A stretch of DNA of 64,000 nt, taken from Billgrantia antri. Its GTDB lineage: Bacteria > Pseudomonadota > Gammaproteobacteria > Pseudomonadales > Halomonadaceae. Each line of letters opens with the position of its first letter. Within the stretch, counting starts at the first letter, position 1. Both the position numbers and the translations under genes were made by a program. Shown here in pieces: positions 1 to 8,318 of this stretch. The notes beneath the pieces were generated by a model. That model was not told where the DNA came from and made no database searches. It saw only the letters and a list, made by a program, of their open reading frames with translations. Location of the stretch: NCBI RefSeq assembly GCF_019430905.1, contig NZ_JAHYCA010000006.1, forward strand, positions 1 to 64,000, read 5' to 3'.

Positions 1-1
1 G

Positions 2-946
2 GGCGTGTTCTCGCTGCTGTTCGGTTCGGGCCGCGAGATCGGCCAGGCGCTGGTGGCCGACCCGCGCATTCAAGCCGTCGGCTTCACCGGCTCCCGCGGC
101 GGCGGCACCGCGCTGATGAAGACCGCCCAGGCCCGCCCGCAGCCGATCCCGGTCTACGCCGAGATGAGTTCGATCAACCCGGTGTTCCTGCTACCCGAGG
201 CATTACGTGCCCGTGGGGCACAGATCGCCGAGGGCTTCGTCGCCTCGCTCAACATGGGCGCCGGGCAGTTCTGCACCAACCCGGGCCTGGTCATCGCGGT
301 GAAGGGGCCTGAGCTATCCGCCTTCGTCGAGGCGGCGGGCGATGCGCTCAAGGGCAGCGCCGCCCAGACCATGCTCACCCCGGGCATCCACGACGCCTAC
401 CAGCAGGGCGTGGGTCGGCTTTCGAGCAATGACAGGGTCAGGGAAGTCGCCCGCGGCCAGGCCGGCGAGTCGGCCCATCCGTGCCAGGCGGGGCTGTTCG
501 TCACCACGGCGGCCGACTTCCTCGCTGACACCGAGCTGCAGGAGGAGGTGTTCGGTTCCACCTCGCTGGTGATCGAGTGCGCCGACCTGGCGGAAGTGAA
601 GCGCGTGGCGAGCCAGCTCGAAGGCCAGCTTACCGCCACGCTGCAGATGGACGACGGCGACCTCGACGCGGCCAAGGCGCTGCTGCCGACTCTCGAGCGC
701 AAGGCCGGCAGGATCCTCGCCAATGGCTGGCCGACGGGCGTCGAGGTATGCCACGCCATGGTCCACGGCGGGCCCTACCCGGCCACCTCCGACAGCCGCA
801 CCACCTCGGTGGGTAGCGCGGCGATCTTCCGCTTCCTGCGCCCGGTGTGCTACCAGGCGCTGCCGCAGGGGTTGCTGCCCGAGCCGCTGCGTGACGGCAA
901 CCCCTGGGGTGTGTCACGCCTGGTGGACGGTAAGCGCGAGGCGTAG
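2..946 (+). CDS. Aldehyde dehydrogenase (2,5-dioxovalerate / alpha-ketoglutarate semialdehyde type), 3' part
   Basis: This is the C-terminal 314 residues of an aldehyde dehydrogenase; the frame is open to the left edge, so the N-terminal part lies outside. It keeps a nucleotide-fold segment (GFTGSRGGG) and the catalytic-cysteine region [12 protein letters not shown]. The QFCTNPGLV wording is typical of NADP-dependent alpha-ketoglutarate semialdehyde dehydrogenases, which oxidise 2,5-dioxopentanoate to 2-oxoglutarate at the end of pentose or sugar-acid or hydroxyproline catabolism. The partner genes would lie upstream. A strong terminator follows 29 bases after the stop, so it ends a transcription unit. 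The exact substrate is inferred from motif similarity only. Confidence 0.8.
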   Translation, partial: GVFSLLFGSGREIGQALVADPRIQAVGFTGSRGGGTALMKTAQARPQPIPVYAEMSSINPVFLLPEALRARGAQIAEGFVASLNMGAGQFCTNPGLVIAVKGPELSAFVEAAGDALKGSAAQTMLTPGIHDAYQQGVGRLSSNDRVREVARGQAGESAHPCQAGLFVTTAADFLADTELQEEVFGSTSLVIECADLAEVKRVASQLEGQLTATLQMDDGDLDAAKALLPTLERKAGRILANGWPTGVEVCHAMVHGGPYPATSDSRTTSVGSAAIFRFLRPVCYQALPQGLLPEPLRDGNPWGVSRLVDGKREA

Positions 947-974
947 CGCCAACACTTGAATGACTGGAACCTTT

Positions 975-1000
975 GGCGGCCTTCGTGCCGCCTTTTTCTT
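975..1000 (+). terminator. Rho-independent terminator
   Basis: GGCGGC, a 6-base loop CTTCGT, GCCGCC, then TTTTTCTT. It is a textbook intrinsic terminator directly after the aldehyde dehydrogenase gene. Confidence 0.85.
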
Positions 1001-1045
1001 GTCGTATTTGCCATAATGGCTCCCTACCCACCTGTGGAGCTATGC

Positions 1046-1792
1046 ATGGCCTCTCCTCCCAACGACCGTCGCCAGGGCCGCCCGAACTCTCCAAGGCCCC
1101 CATCGGACCGCCAGCGTGAGCGCGCCTCGCGCACGCCCAAGGCCCAGGTGGGCGAGGTGGCCTACCTGGAGGTGGTCACGCTCAACGAGACCGGCGCCTT
1201 CCTCGACTGGGGCCATGCGCGGGACGTGCTGCTGCCCTTCGGCGAGCAGCGCTTCCGTCCCACCCCTGGCAAGCGGGTATTGGTACGGCTCTACGAGGAT
1301 CAGCAGGGGCGGCCGGTGGCCTCGCAGAAGCTCGATCGCTTCGTGCAGGATGCGGCGACGGGGCTGGCGCCGGGCGACGCGGTGGAACTAGTCATCGCCG
1401 ACGTTACCGACCTCGGCTACAAGGCGGTGGTCGATCATCGCTTCTGGGGGCTGCTCTACCGCGACGACGTCACCCGGCCGCTGCGCCGTGGCCAGCGGGT
1501 CACGGGCTACGTGAAGCGCGTGCGTGACGATGGTCGGCTCGACCTCTCGCTGCTGCCGCCGGGGCCGGCACGCCTCGACGTGGTAGGCGAGCAGGTGCTC
1601 AAGGCGCTGCGCGAGAGCGGCGGCTATCTGCCGCTCTCAGACAGCAGCGATGCCACGGCGATCAAGACGCGCCTGGGGGTGAGCAAGAACGCCTTCAAGC
1701 AGGCCATCGGGCGGCTCTACAAGCGCCGCCTGATCGTCATCGAGGAGAGCGGTATCCGCCTGACGCCCGGTGCTTCGAGCGAGTCGATATAG
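1046..1792 (+). CDS. S1 RNA-binding domain protein, CvfB/YitL-like
   Basis: A 248-residue protein with a basic, Pro/Arg-rich N-terminus (about residues 1-30) followed by tandem S1/OB-type beta segments (GEVAYLEVVTLNETGAFLDWG, then the LGYKAVVDHRFWGLLYRDD region) and a C-terminal winged-helix-like part (SKNAFKQAIGRLYKRRLIV). This layout matches CvfB, an RNA-binding protein that affects virulence-factor and growth-related gene expression in Staphylococcus. The start was placed at the ATG at 1046 because GGAG sits six bases upstream; a longer frame from 956 reads through the terminator of the previous gene and is unlikely. It stands alone. The role in this organism is unknown. Confidence 0.75.
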   Translation: MASPPNDRRQGRPNSPRPPSDRQRERASRTPKAQVGEVAYLEVVTLNETGAFLDWGHARDVLLPFGEQRFRPTPGKRVLVRLYEDQQGRPVASQKLDRFVQDAATGLAPGDAVELVIADVTDLGYKAVVDHRFWGLLYRDDVTRPLRRGQRVTGYVKRVRDDGRLDLSLLPPGPARLDVVGEQVLKALRESGGYLPLSDSSDATAIKTRLGVSKNAFKQAIGRLYKRRLIVIEESGIRLTPGASSESI

Positions 1793-1824
1793 TTCGAGCC
1801 GCCCGAGACCTCTCGATAGGGTGC

Positions 1825-2370
1825 TCAGTCGAGCGCCTTGAACTCCTCCTCGTGCAGCCAGGCGGCATGCTTGGGCGCGCGCTTGGTCTTCGACCACTCC
1901 TCGATCATCGCCGGCGCCACTTCCTTGAGCTGGCGCATCTGCTCCGGCGTGCCCTTCACATAGGTCAGCTCCAGGCGATGGCCGTTGGGGTCGAAGAAAT
2001 AGATCGAGCGGATGATGCCGTGCTCGGTGGGACCGACCACCTCCACGCCCTTGCGCTCCAGTTCCTCCTTCGCGGCGAGCAGTGCGGCCTCGTCGGCGAC
2101 GCGAAAGGCGATGTGCTGGACCCATTCCGGCGTGTTGGGATCGCGCCCCATTTCCGGCGAATTGGGCAGTTCGAAGAAGGCCAGGATGTTGCCGTTGCCG
2201 GCATCCAGGAACAGGTGCATGTAGGGGTCCGGCGCCTTGGTGGAGGGCACGCGGTCTTCGGCGATGGCGACCAGGAAGTCCATGTTGAGCTTGTCCTGGT
2301 ACCACTCGACGGTTTCCTTGGCATCGCGGCAGCGATAGGCGACGTGGTGGATCTGCTGGAGTTCGATCAT
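1825..2370 (-). CDS. VOC-superfamily protein (glyoxalase/extradiol dioxygenase fold)
   Basis: A 181-residue vicinal-oxygen-chelate protein. The two beta-alpha-beta modules are visible: IHHVAYRCRD near residue 8 supplies the first metal-ligand His, VQHIAFRV near residue 95 the second, and HRLEL near residue 137 a Glu ligand. Such proteins bind Fe(II), Mn(II), Ni(II) or Zn(II) and catalyse isomerisation, ring cleavage or epoxide opening; the reaction here cannot be told from sequence. It is a single-gene unit controlled by a near-consensus promoter overlapped by a 26-bp palindrome. Related palindromes lie at the homogentisate operon and a DUF6455 gene, so a role in aromatic catabolism is inferred. 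There is no nearby catabolic gene to confirm it. Confidence 0.8.
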   Translation of the reverse strand: MIELQQIHHVAYRCRDAKETVEWYQDKLNMDFLVAIAEDRVPSTKAPDPYMHLFLDAGNGNILAFFELPNSPEMGRDPNTPEWVQHIAFRVADEAALLAAKEELERKGVEVVGPTEHGIIRSIYFFDPNGHRLELTYVKGTPEQMRQLKEVAPAMIEEWSKTKRAPKHAAWLHEEEFKALD

Positions 2371-2417
2371 GACGGGGCTCGCGGTAATGGGCGGGGAGCG
2401 TCAGGGAGCGGTTCGTA

Positions 2418-2467
2418 ATTTTAGTTTCATTTGAAACTAAAATAGGAGGCTTGGTGCACCCTGTCAA
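2418..2467 (-). promoter_or_regulatory. Sigma-70 promoter with overlapping 26-bp palindromic operator
   Basis: Reading on the minus strand: a perfect -35 TTGACA (2462-2467), a 17-base spacer, and -10 TATTTT (2439-2444). The -10 is embedded in a 12-bp-arm palindrome at 2418-2443 (arm ATTTTAGTTTCA, spacer TT). The core 2423-2438, AGTTTCATTTGAAACT, recurs near 11879 and, degenerate, near 29584. The overlap of operator and -10 implies repression by a dimeric regulator, probably MarR-type; that is inference. Confidence 0.8.
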
Positions 2468-2539
2468 GCTGCCTTGGTGTTGCCGGAAACCCTGGGTCAT
2501 ACTGCGCTCATTTCCCGCATCACGATGGAAACGGTGCCG

Positions 2540-3523
2540 ATGAGCCAACAGATGAGCGAACGACCCCTGCGGGTGGGCGTGGTGATGGACTCCATTGCCC
2601 ACCTCACCTACAAGAAGGACACTACCCTGGCCATGTTGTGGGCGGCCCAGGAGCGCGGCTGGTCGCTGCACTACATGGAGCAGGAGGATCTCTACCTGCG
2701 CGACGGCCGCGCCCATGCGCGCATGCGCGATCTCGCCGCCTTCTGCAATCCCGACGACTGGTACGCGCTGGGAGCGCCGGAGCAACGCCCGCTGGCCGAG
2801 CTCGATGTGATCCTGATGCGCAAGGATCCGCCGGTCGATGCGCACTTTCTCAACGCCGTGCATCTGCTGGGTTTCGCGGAACGCGAGGGCGTGCTGGTGG
2901 TCAATCCCACACGGGCGCTGCTGGAATGCAACGAGAAGCTGTTCGCCCAGCAGTTTCCGCAGTGCTGTACGCCGACGGTAGTGTCGTGCAGCGAGACGGT
3001 ACTGCGCGCTTTCCATGCCGAACATCAGGATGTCATCTTCAAGCCGCTCGATGGCATGGGCGGCAGCGGAATCTTCCACGTTCGTCCCGAAGGGCGGAAC
3101 CTCGGTGCCATTATCGAGATGCTGACCGAGCGCGGCCAGCGCCAGATCATGGCCCAGCGCTACATCCCCGAGATCAAGGACGGCGATACGCGTATTCTGC
3201 TGGTGGACGGTGAGCCGGTGCCCTTCGGTCTGGCCCGGGTGCCGATGGCCGGCGAAACCCGCGGCAACCTGGCTGCCGGCGGCACCGGCATCAGTCGCGA
3301 ACTGACCGAACGCGATCACTGGCTGATCGAACAGGTACAGCCGATGATTCGCGAAAAGGGGCTGATGTTCGTCGGACTCGACGTGATCGGCGATTACATC
3401 ACCGAGATCAACGTGACGAGCCCCACCTGCGTGCGCGAGATCGACGACCAACGGGGCACCGACATCGCCGGCCTGTTGATGGAGGCCATCGAGCGGCGCC
3501 TGGCGCAGCGCTCCCAAGCATAG
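2540..3523 (+). CDS. gshB: Glutathione synthetase
   Basis: This 327-residue ATP-grasp enzyme joins gamma-glutamylcysteine to glycine to form glutathione in the cytosol. It matches the family along its length: the N-terminal VGVVMDSIAHLTYKKDTTLAML, DVILMRKDPPVD near residue 90, the ATP-binding IFKPLDGMGGSGIF, GETRGNLAAGG, and the C-terminal FVGLDVIGDYITEINVTSPT carrying metal ligands. The start at 2540 has GGAAA eight bases upstream; ATGs at 2525 and 2552 are possible alternatives. The order gshB-tonB-yqgE-ruvX is conserved in Pseudomonas and relatives, which supports the assignment. Confidence 0.95.
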   Translation: MSQQMSERPLRVGVVMDSIAHLTYKKDTTLAMLWAAQERGWSLHYMEQEDLYLRDGRAHARMRDLAAFCNPDDWYALGAPEQRPLAELDVILMRKDPPVDAHFLNAVHLLGFAEREGVLVVNPTRALLECNEKLFAQQFPQCCTPTVVSCSETVLRAFHAEHQDVIFKPLDGMGGSGIFHVRPEGRNLGAIIEMLTERGQRQIMAQRYIPEIKDGDTRILLVDGEPVPFGLARVPMAGETRGNLAAGGTGISRELTERDHWLIEQVQPMIREKGLMFVGLDVIGDYITEINVTSPTCVREIDDQRGTDIAGLLMEAIERRLAQRSQA

Positions 3524-3548
3524 CAGTACGAGGAGGATGAGACCGCCC

Positions 3549-4457
3549 ATGGTGGCCTCGATCAGCGACCCGATCCACTATGCACCGGTCACGCGGCCCT
3601 ACCGCCGCTGGCTGGCGCTGTCGCTCGCGTTGCTGTTGCATCTGCTGCTGATCGGGCTGGTGGCGAGCCGGCCGTTTGCACCGCCACCGGCCGAGCGCTC
3701 CAGCCTCGACGTGGTGCTGGTGACTCGCCCGGCCGAGGCGCCGGTAGAGGCGCGGGCCATTGCCGACACGAACCAGGAAGCCGCCGGCGTGGAGACCGCC
3801 GAGGCGCCTGCCGAACAGCGGGCGAGTGCGATTGACGAAGTGCCGGTACTCGAGGCGCCCGGCAGCGTTGTGGAGCCGGCTGCTCAGGCCGAACCGCCCG
3901 CCAGCGAGCCCGAAGTCGTCGACGAGACCCCAGCCGACGCCGAGCCGGCCAGCGAAGCCTCATCGCAGGCGGAGGCTCGCGAAAGCGCTCCCGAGGCATC
4001 GGAATCGTCGGCAGAGCAGGCCGCTGAGGCGCCCACGGCAACGGGCCGCGATCTGCTGGCGCAGGCCACCCGCAGCATTCGTCAGCAGGGGCTCGATGCC
4101 AACATCGCCGGGCCTGCCGACGACCTGTCGCGACCCGCCGCGCAGCGCGCCGCGGAGGCGCGCTACATCGACGACTGGACCCGTCGCGTCGAAGACTATG
4201 GCAACCGAGTTCATCCGGCGCCGAGCCACCTGCACGGCCAGCTGCGCATTCGCGTGGTGATCGGACGCGATGGTCAGCTTCGCCAGGCGGAGGTGGTACA
4301 ATCCTCAGGACATACCGAACTCGATCAGGCGGCGTTGGAAACCGTGCACGGTGCCGGGCCCTACCGGCCCTTCGACAGCACCATGGGAGAGCTGGACAGC
4401 CTCTCAATCACCCGCGTCTGGCGGTTCGGACAAGGCAACCATTTTGGCGTGCGCTAA
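3549..4457 (+). CDS. tonB: Energy transducer TonB-family protein
   Basis: About 302 residues. There is a short cytoplasmic N-terminus, one membrane helix (about residues 22-42, LALSLALLLHLLLIGLVAS), a long periplasmic Pro/Ala/Glu-rich linker (about 50-160), and a C-terminal TonB domain (RIRVVIGRDGQLRQAEVVQSSG through ITRVWRFGQG). TonB proteins couple the proton-motive force, through ExbBD, to outer-membrane receptors; no exbBD lies nearby. This position after gshB is where Pseudomonas keeps its variant TonB3, which is linked to surface motility rather than iron uptake, so a non-iron role is possible. An AGGAGG lies directly before an ATG at 3537; the ATG at 3549 gives a workable 12-base spacing, so the start is uncertain by four codons. 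Confidence 0.85.
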   Translation: MVASISDPIHYAPVTRPYRRWLALSLALLLHLLLIGLVASRPFAPPPAERSSLDVVLVTRPAEAPVEARAIADTNQEAAGVETAEAPAEQRASAIDEVPVLEAPGSVVEPAAQAEPPASEPEVVDETPADAEPASEASSQAEARESAPEASESSAEQAAEAPTATGRDLLAQATRSIRQQGLDANIAGPADDLSRPAAQRAAEARYIDDWTRRVEDYGNRVHPAPSHLHGQLRIRVVIGRDGQLRQAEVVQSSGHTELDQAALETVHGAGPYRPFDSTMGELDSLSITRVWRFGQGNHFGVR

Positions 4458-4510
4458 AGGAAACGGCCATATCGTGTTTCCTCGGCCCAACATCGCCGCC
4501 CGGGAGTCCC

Positions 4511-5083
4511 ATGCAATCCGTGCAAAACCTAGGCTTGAGACATCACTTTTTGCTGGCGATGCCGCACCTGGAAGACCCCAACTTTACCGGCACCCTCAGC
4601 TATCTCTGCGACCACGACGAGAACGGCACCATGGGGGTCATCGTCAACCGGCCGCTGGAGATCACTCTCGATGCGCTGTTCGAGCAGCTCGAACTCGACG
4701 GCGAAGAGAGTCCGCATCGCAACGCGCCGGTTTACTACGGCGGCCCGACCCACAAGGATCGTGGCTTCATCCTGCATCGCGGTTCCAGCGAGCCCTGGGA
4801 TTCCAGTATCCAGGTCGATGACGACATCGCCCTCACCACATCCATGGACATTCTGCTGGCGCTGGCCGCGGGGGACGGCCCCGAGGAGTTTCTGGTGTGC
4901 CTCGGCTGCGCCGGCTGGGAGGCGGGTCAGCTCGAGCAGGAACTCAAGGACAACGCCTGGCTTACCGTCGAGGCGCAGGCGGAAATCCTGTTCAAGATCC
5001 CACCGGAGCAGCGCCTGAGTGCCGCCGCCGGCATTCTCGGTATCGACCTGAACCTGATGTCGCGGGAGGCCGGGCACTCGTAA
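4511..5083 (+). CDS. yqgE: YqgE/AlgH family protein (UPF0301)
   Basis: 190 residues with the family features NLGLRHHFLLAMPHLEDPNFTGTLSYLCDHDENGTMGVIVNRPL at the N-terminus, VYYGGPTHKDRGFILH in the middle and CLGCAGWEAGQLEQEL near residue 130. AlgH was first noted as a regulator of alginate genes in Pseudomonas, but its biochemical activity is unknown. Its stop overlaps the start of ruvX by one base (TAATG), so the two are translationally coupled. Confidence 0.93.
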   Translation: MQSVQNLGLRHHFLLAMPHLEDPNFTGTLSYLCDHDENGTMGVIVNRPLEITLDALFEQLELDGEESPHRNAPVYYGGPTHKDRGFILHRGSSEPWDSSIQVDDDIALTTSMDILLALAAGDGPEEFLVCLGCAGWEAGQLEQELKDNAWLTVEAQAEILFKIPPEQRLSAAAGILGIDLNLMSREAGHS

Positions 5084-5541
5084 TGGCCGATGCGGGAGCG
5101 CGCCTGATCCTGGCCTTCGACTTCGGCACTCGCCGCATCGGCGTGGCGGTGGGTAACGAACTGCTCGCCAGCGCCCGCCAGCTCGAACCGCTGCCGGCCC
5201 GCGACGGCATTCCCGACTGGAACGTGGTCATGCGGCTGGTCGAGGAGTGGCAGCCCGATCTGTTCGTGGTGGGGCTGCCGCTCAACATGGACGGCAGCGA
5301 GTCGGAGATGAGCACGCGGGCACGCAAGTTCGGCAAGCGCCTCTACGGTCGCTACGGCAAGCCCTGCGAAATGGTCGACGAGCGCGGCTCCACCCGCGAG
5401 GCCAAGGCCATCGCCCGTGAGTCGGGGCGGCTGCGCAACCCCGCCAAGAGCTACCGCGACGACGGCGTCGACGGTATTGCGGCGGTGCTGATCCTGGAGA
5501 GCTGGTTCGCCCGCCGTGAGGGCCTGCCGGCGCGTGGATGA
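5083..5541 (+). CDS. ruvX: Putative Holliday junction resolvase / pre-16S rRNA nuclease RuvX (YqgF)
   Basis: 152 residues with an RNase H-like fold. The family signatures are LAFDFGTRRIGVAVG with the first catalytic Asp near residue 13, FVVGLPLNMDGSESEM near residue 66, and the C-terminal DDGVDGIAAVLIL. In E. coli YqgF is essential and matures the 16S rRNA 5' end; resolvase activity is also reported for homologues. The start ATG shares its A with the yqgE stop codon. It is the last gene of the gshB unit. Confidence 0.93.
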   Translation: MADAGARLILAFDFGTRRIGVAVGNELLASARQLEPLPARDGIPDWNVVMRLVEEWQPDLFVVGLPLNMDGSESEMSTRARKFGKRLYGRYGKPCEMVDERGSTREAKAIARESGRLRNPAKSYRDDGVDGIAAVLILESWFARREGLPARG

Positions 5542-5557
5542 CAGGCCCGGGCAGGGC

Positions 5558-6205
5558 TCAGGTGGTCAGTACCCGTTCCTCGTCGTACTGCGCGGCGATG
5601 TCCTTCACCGAGATGCAGGTGTACTTGAGCACGAAGAAGGCCAGGGTGGCGGGGCAGGTGAAACTCTCCTCGAAGCGCTCCACCTGGCCACCGTAGCCGC
5701 GGGTGACGCTGGCGCGATAGGCATTGCCGGCCTTGGTCAGCTTGACCGTGGCCTGGCGGTCGACCTCCTGCTTTTCCAGCACCAACTCGCGCTGCCGGCT
5801 CAGCAGGTCGTCGAGCATCTTGCCACCTTCGCGCTCCTCGGGCGTGGCCCACACCTCCTGGTCCCGCTTGCCGTACTGGAACAGCATGATCGCCGGCAGT
5901 ACGGAGAAGATGGCGCCGGTCAGCAGCCAGGCCAACTCGGCACCGGGGGGATGCAGCGCGAACACGGCAAAAAACTGCACCACGAAGGCGGCCGCGAGGA
6001 TGCCTGCCAGCGGACGCCACATACGCGGATTCATCACCGGCTTGCCCGTGGTATGCCCCCACAGTCCGGCAGCGACCAGCGCCCCCAGGCCCACCGTCGC
6101 CACGCCCCAGATCGGGCCGCCGCCCACCAGCAGGGCAATGACGCCGATTGCCACCAGCACGCTATAGAACACCGCCAGCAGTATGTACGCTCGTTCCAGG
6201 TTCAT
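5558..6205 (-). CDS. Hypothetical membrane protein with a C-terminal soluble domain
   Basis: 215 residues, family not recognised. The first half has about four hydrophobic segments (approximately residues 5-25, 32-50, 65-85 and 90-112). The second half is soluble and charged, with a possible coiled coil (LLSRQRELVLEKQEVDRQ) and two cysteines (FTCPATL and KYTCISV). It is a single-gene unit convergent with ruvX. The length and codon use look normal for the region. No function is proposed. Confidence 0.7.
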   Translation of the reverse strand: MNLERAYILLAVFYSVLVAIGVIALLVGGGPIWGVATVGLGALVAAGLWGHTTGKPVMNPRMWRPLAGILAAAFVVQFFAVFALHPPGAELAWLLTGAIFSVLPAIMLFQYGKRDQEVWATPEEREGGKMLDDLLSRQRELVLEKQEVDRQATVKLTKAGNAYRASVTRGYGGQVERFEESFTCPATLAFFVLKYTCISVKDIAAQYDEERVLTT

Positions 6206-6252
6206 GCGTCACATCTCCTTTCTCCGGCTGCCTTGGTGGGCAACGCCATTGT

Positions 6253-6281
6253 TATTAAAGAGTGTTCTTCGAGTTCGTCAG
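6253..6281 (-). promoter_or_regulatory. Possible sigma-70 promoter of the membrane-protein gene
   Basis: On the minus strand CTGACG (6276-6281), a 17-base spacer and TTAATA (6253-6258), about 48 bases before the start codon at 6205. It is a moderate match only. Confidence 0.35.
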
Positions 6282-6327
6282 GTTCCGTTCGTCCTCAGCA
6301 TAGCGATGCCGAGCGTTGGCTGCCTAG

Positions 6328-7356
6328 TCACAGGGCAGGATCGTCGACGCCGACCCGCTCGGGAACGAACCAGCGTACCGGACGCAAGTCCTTTTCGATC
6401 AGCTCTTCCACCTGCAGCAGAGTGGCGAAGATCGCCATGCGTACCGGAATGCCGTTGTCGGTCTGGCGGAATATCGCCAGGCGCGGATCGCCGTTGAGAT
6501 CCACGTCGAGGTCGTTGGCATCCGGGCGGCTGTCGCGAGGCAGCGGATGCATGACGATGGTGTCGCGGCCGCAGCGCTGGTCCATGAAGGCGCGGTCGAC
6601 GGTGAAGTCACGCGACAGGCTGAAGCCTTCGCTCATCTCGGCGGTGAAGCGCTCCTTCTGGATGCGGGTGGTGTAGACCACGTCCACGTCCGCGTAGTCG
6701 TCGGCCAGGCTGGTACGTTCTTCGACGCGGTGGCCGCGGGAGGCGACCAGCTCGATGAGGTAATCGGGCATCTCCAGCCCCGGCGGCGCTACCAGGGTGA
6801 TGCGCATGGGATCGTAGAGCGACAGCAGCTTGATCAGTGAGTGCACGGTACGGCCGTACTTGAGATCGCCCGTGAGCAGTACGTGGGCGCCGGCGAGCTG
6901 CTTGCCCAGCCGGGTGAACTCCTTGTCGATGGTATAGAAGTCGAGCAGCGCCTGGCTGGGGTGTTCGCCGGGGCCGTCGCCGCCGTTGATCACCGGCACG
7001 TGGGTGGCGGCGGCAAACTCCGCTACCGAGCCCTGGTCGGGGTGGCGCATGACGATGGCGTCACAGTAGCCGCTCATCACCCGGCTGGTGTCGTAGAGCG
7101 ACTCGCCCTTGGCCATGGAGGAGAAGGTGAAGCCGGTGGTGTCGCAGACGCTGCCGCCCAGGCGGCAGAAGGCGGCGTGGAAGCTGACCCGGGTGCGGGT
7201 ACTGGCCTCGAAGAACAGATTGCCGAGCACGGCGCCCTCCAGCACCCGGGTGACCTGGCGGCGTTGGGCGATGGGCTCCATGCGGGCGGCGACGCGCATC
7301 AGGTGGTCGACGCTTTCGCGGGTCAGGGAATCGACGGAGAGCAGGTGGCGACTCAT
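6328..7356 (-). CDS. pyrB: Aspartate carbamoyltransferase catalytic chain
   Basis: 342 residues. This enzyme condenses carbamoyl phosphate with aspartate in the first committed step of pyrimidine synthesis. The carbamoyl-phosphate loop FFEASTRTRVSF is near residue 50, the SMAKGESLYDT loop near 82, GDGPGEHPSQALLDFYTI near 127, and the HPLPRDSRPD motif near 272. It is longer than the E. coli chain (311). There is no pyrI regulatory chain and no pyrC or dihydroorotase-like gene beside it, so it is a stand-alone gene here. Confidence 0.92.
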   Translation of the reverse strand: MSRHLLSVDSLTRESVDHLMRVAARMEPIAQRRQVTRVLEGAVLGNLFFEASTRTRVSFHAAFCRLGGSVCDTTGFTFSSMAKGESLYDTSRVMSGYCDAIVMRHPDQGSVAEFAAATHVPVINGGDGPGEHPSQALLDFYTIDKEFTRLGKQLAGAHVLLTGDLKYGRTVHSLIKLLSLYDPMRITLVAPPGLEMPDYLIELVASRGHRVEERTSLADDYADVDVVYTTRIQKERFTAEMSEGFSLSRDFTVDRAFMDQRCGRDTIVMHPLPRDSRPDANDLDVDLNGDPRLAIFRQTDNGIPVRMAIFATLLQVEELIEKDLRPVRWFVPERVGVDDPAL

Positions 7357-7441
7357 CGAGGGCCTCGAAGGTGGCAGCGAAGGATGGCCCGTAGTGTAAC
7401 GCCACCGAGGCCGCGCTTCACAGCGTGCGACGACATGAGGC

Positions 7442-8119
7442 TCAACGGCCGAGCAGTTCGGCCAACTCGTGTGCGTAAGCCTTCACTTCGCCTATTGCCC
7501 GCTCGGTATCGAGGTCGTCCATCGCCACCACGCCCACGCAGGCCTCGATGCCGGGACGGAACTGCGGCGTGGCCACGGGGCTGGCTACCCCCACTGCACC
7601 GCGCTGCAACTGGCCGCGGGTCAGGCTGTAGCCGTCGGCTCGCGCCTGGCGCACCGCCTCGCTGTCGTCCGCGTGCGGGGCACGGCCAGCCAGGATGGCG
7701 ATACCCGCCGCCCCCTGCGACAGCGGATGGCGGCTACCGACCCGATAGCCCACCCGCAACAGGCCCTCCTCCGGCTCCGCCACCAGCAGCACAACGCACT
7801 CTTCGCCCTGGGCCACCGAGACGAAGGCGGTGGCTCGGGTCGCCTTGGCCAGCGCCTGCAACAGCGGCTGGGCCACGCTGCGCAGCTGCGGCTCGAAGCG
7901 CGAAGCCAGCAGCGATATGCCGGCGCCCAGGCGCAGCGCGCCCTCGCTGGTACGTGCCACCAGGCCGTGCTGTTCCAGGGTGGTGACGATGCGATAGGCG
8001 ATGGCGCGGTGCACGTCGAGCCGCTCGGCGAGTTCGGCGACGCTGATGCCCTCGGCGTGTTCGGCGACGATTTCCAGCGCGTGCAGGCCGCGGTCCAGGG
8101 TTTGCAGGGTGGTAGCCAT
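7442..8119 (-). CDS. IclR-family transcriptional regulator
   Basis: 225 residues. The N-terminal winged helix-turn-helix (ISVAELAERLDVHRAIAYRIVTTLEQHGLV, about residues 22-52) is followed by an IclR effector-binding GAF-like domain. It is divergent from the CYP116B gene and the 199-base gap contains a palindrome on the P450 promoter, so it very likely controls that gene in response to an aromatic acid. The start is placed at 8119 (MATTLQ) because the longer frame upstream has no family similarity and intrudes on the promoter region. Confidence 0.85.
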   Translation of the reverse strand: MATTLQTLDRGLHALEIVAEHAEGISVAELAERLDVHRAIAYRIVTTLEQHGLVARTSEGALRLGAGISLLASRFEPQLRSVAQPLLQALAKATRATAFVSVAQGEECVVLLVAEPEEGLLRVGYRVGSRHPLSQGAAGIAILAGRAPHADDSEAVRQARADGYSLTRGQLQRGAVGVASPVATPQFRPGIEACVGVVAMDDLDTERAIGEVKAYAHELAELLGR

Positions 8120-8174
8120 CGAACGGCATCTCTCGAGTTGATGTTGGCAGTGCATGGTAGCGCAGCCGGCGGGA

Positions 8175-8228
8175 TTGACGTTCCCGGGCAAACTGCCTAT
8201 GTTTCCTTACGTGTTCGTTAAACGATAC
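8175..8228 (+). promoter_or_regulatory. Promoter of the P450 gene with a palindromic IclR-type operator at the start site
   Basis: TTGACG (8175-8180), a 17-base spacer and TATGTT (8198-8203) form a good sigma-70 promoter. Just downstream, 8215-8225 is the perfect palindrome TCGTTAAACGA, within GTTCGTTAAACGATAC, which resembles the GTTCG-N5-CG(A/C)AC boxes of the PcaR/PobR class of IclR regulators. The position over the transcription start suggests repression; regulator identity is inferred from the divergent IclR gene. Confidence 0.6.
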
Positions 8229-8318
8229 CAAGTGTGCGATAAAAGTAAAACAATTCGACAGGAAAGCCCAGCCACTCATGACAGCAACGATTCGGGCGAC
8301 AGCCACGCGGGAGGCCTC

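Noticed and set aside
1637..3550. Long open frame on the minus strand (637 codons) across gshB and the VOC gene
   Set aside because: It is antisense to gshB, which has full family similarity; such frames are common in GC-rich DNA. The same holds for long antisense frames under tssC (45533-47533), tssH-vasH (55694-58330) and tssM (61705-63429).
4461..4485. Inverted repeat AGGAAAC ... GTTTCCT between tonB and yqgE as a terminator
   Set aside because: Short arms with an 11-base loop and no T tract, within a conserved operon.
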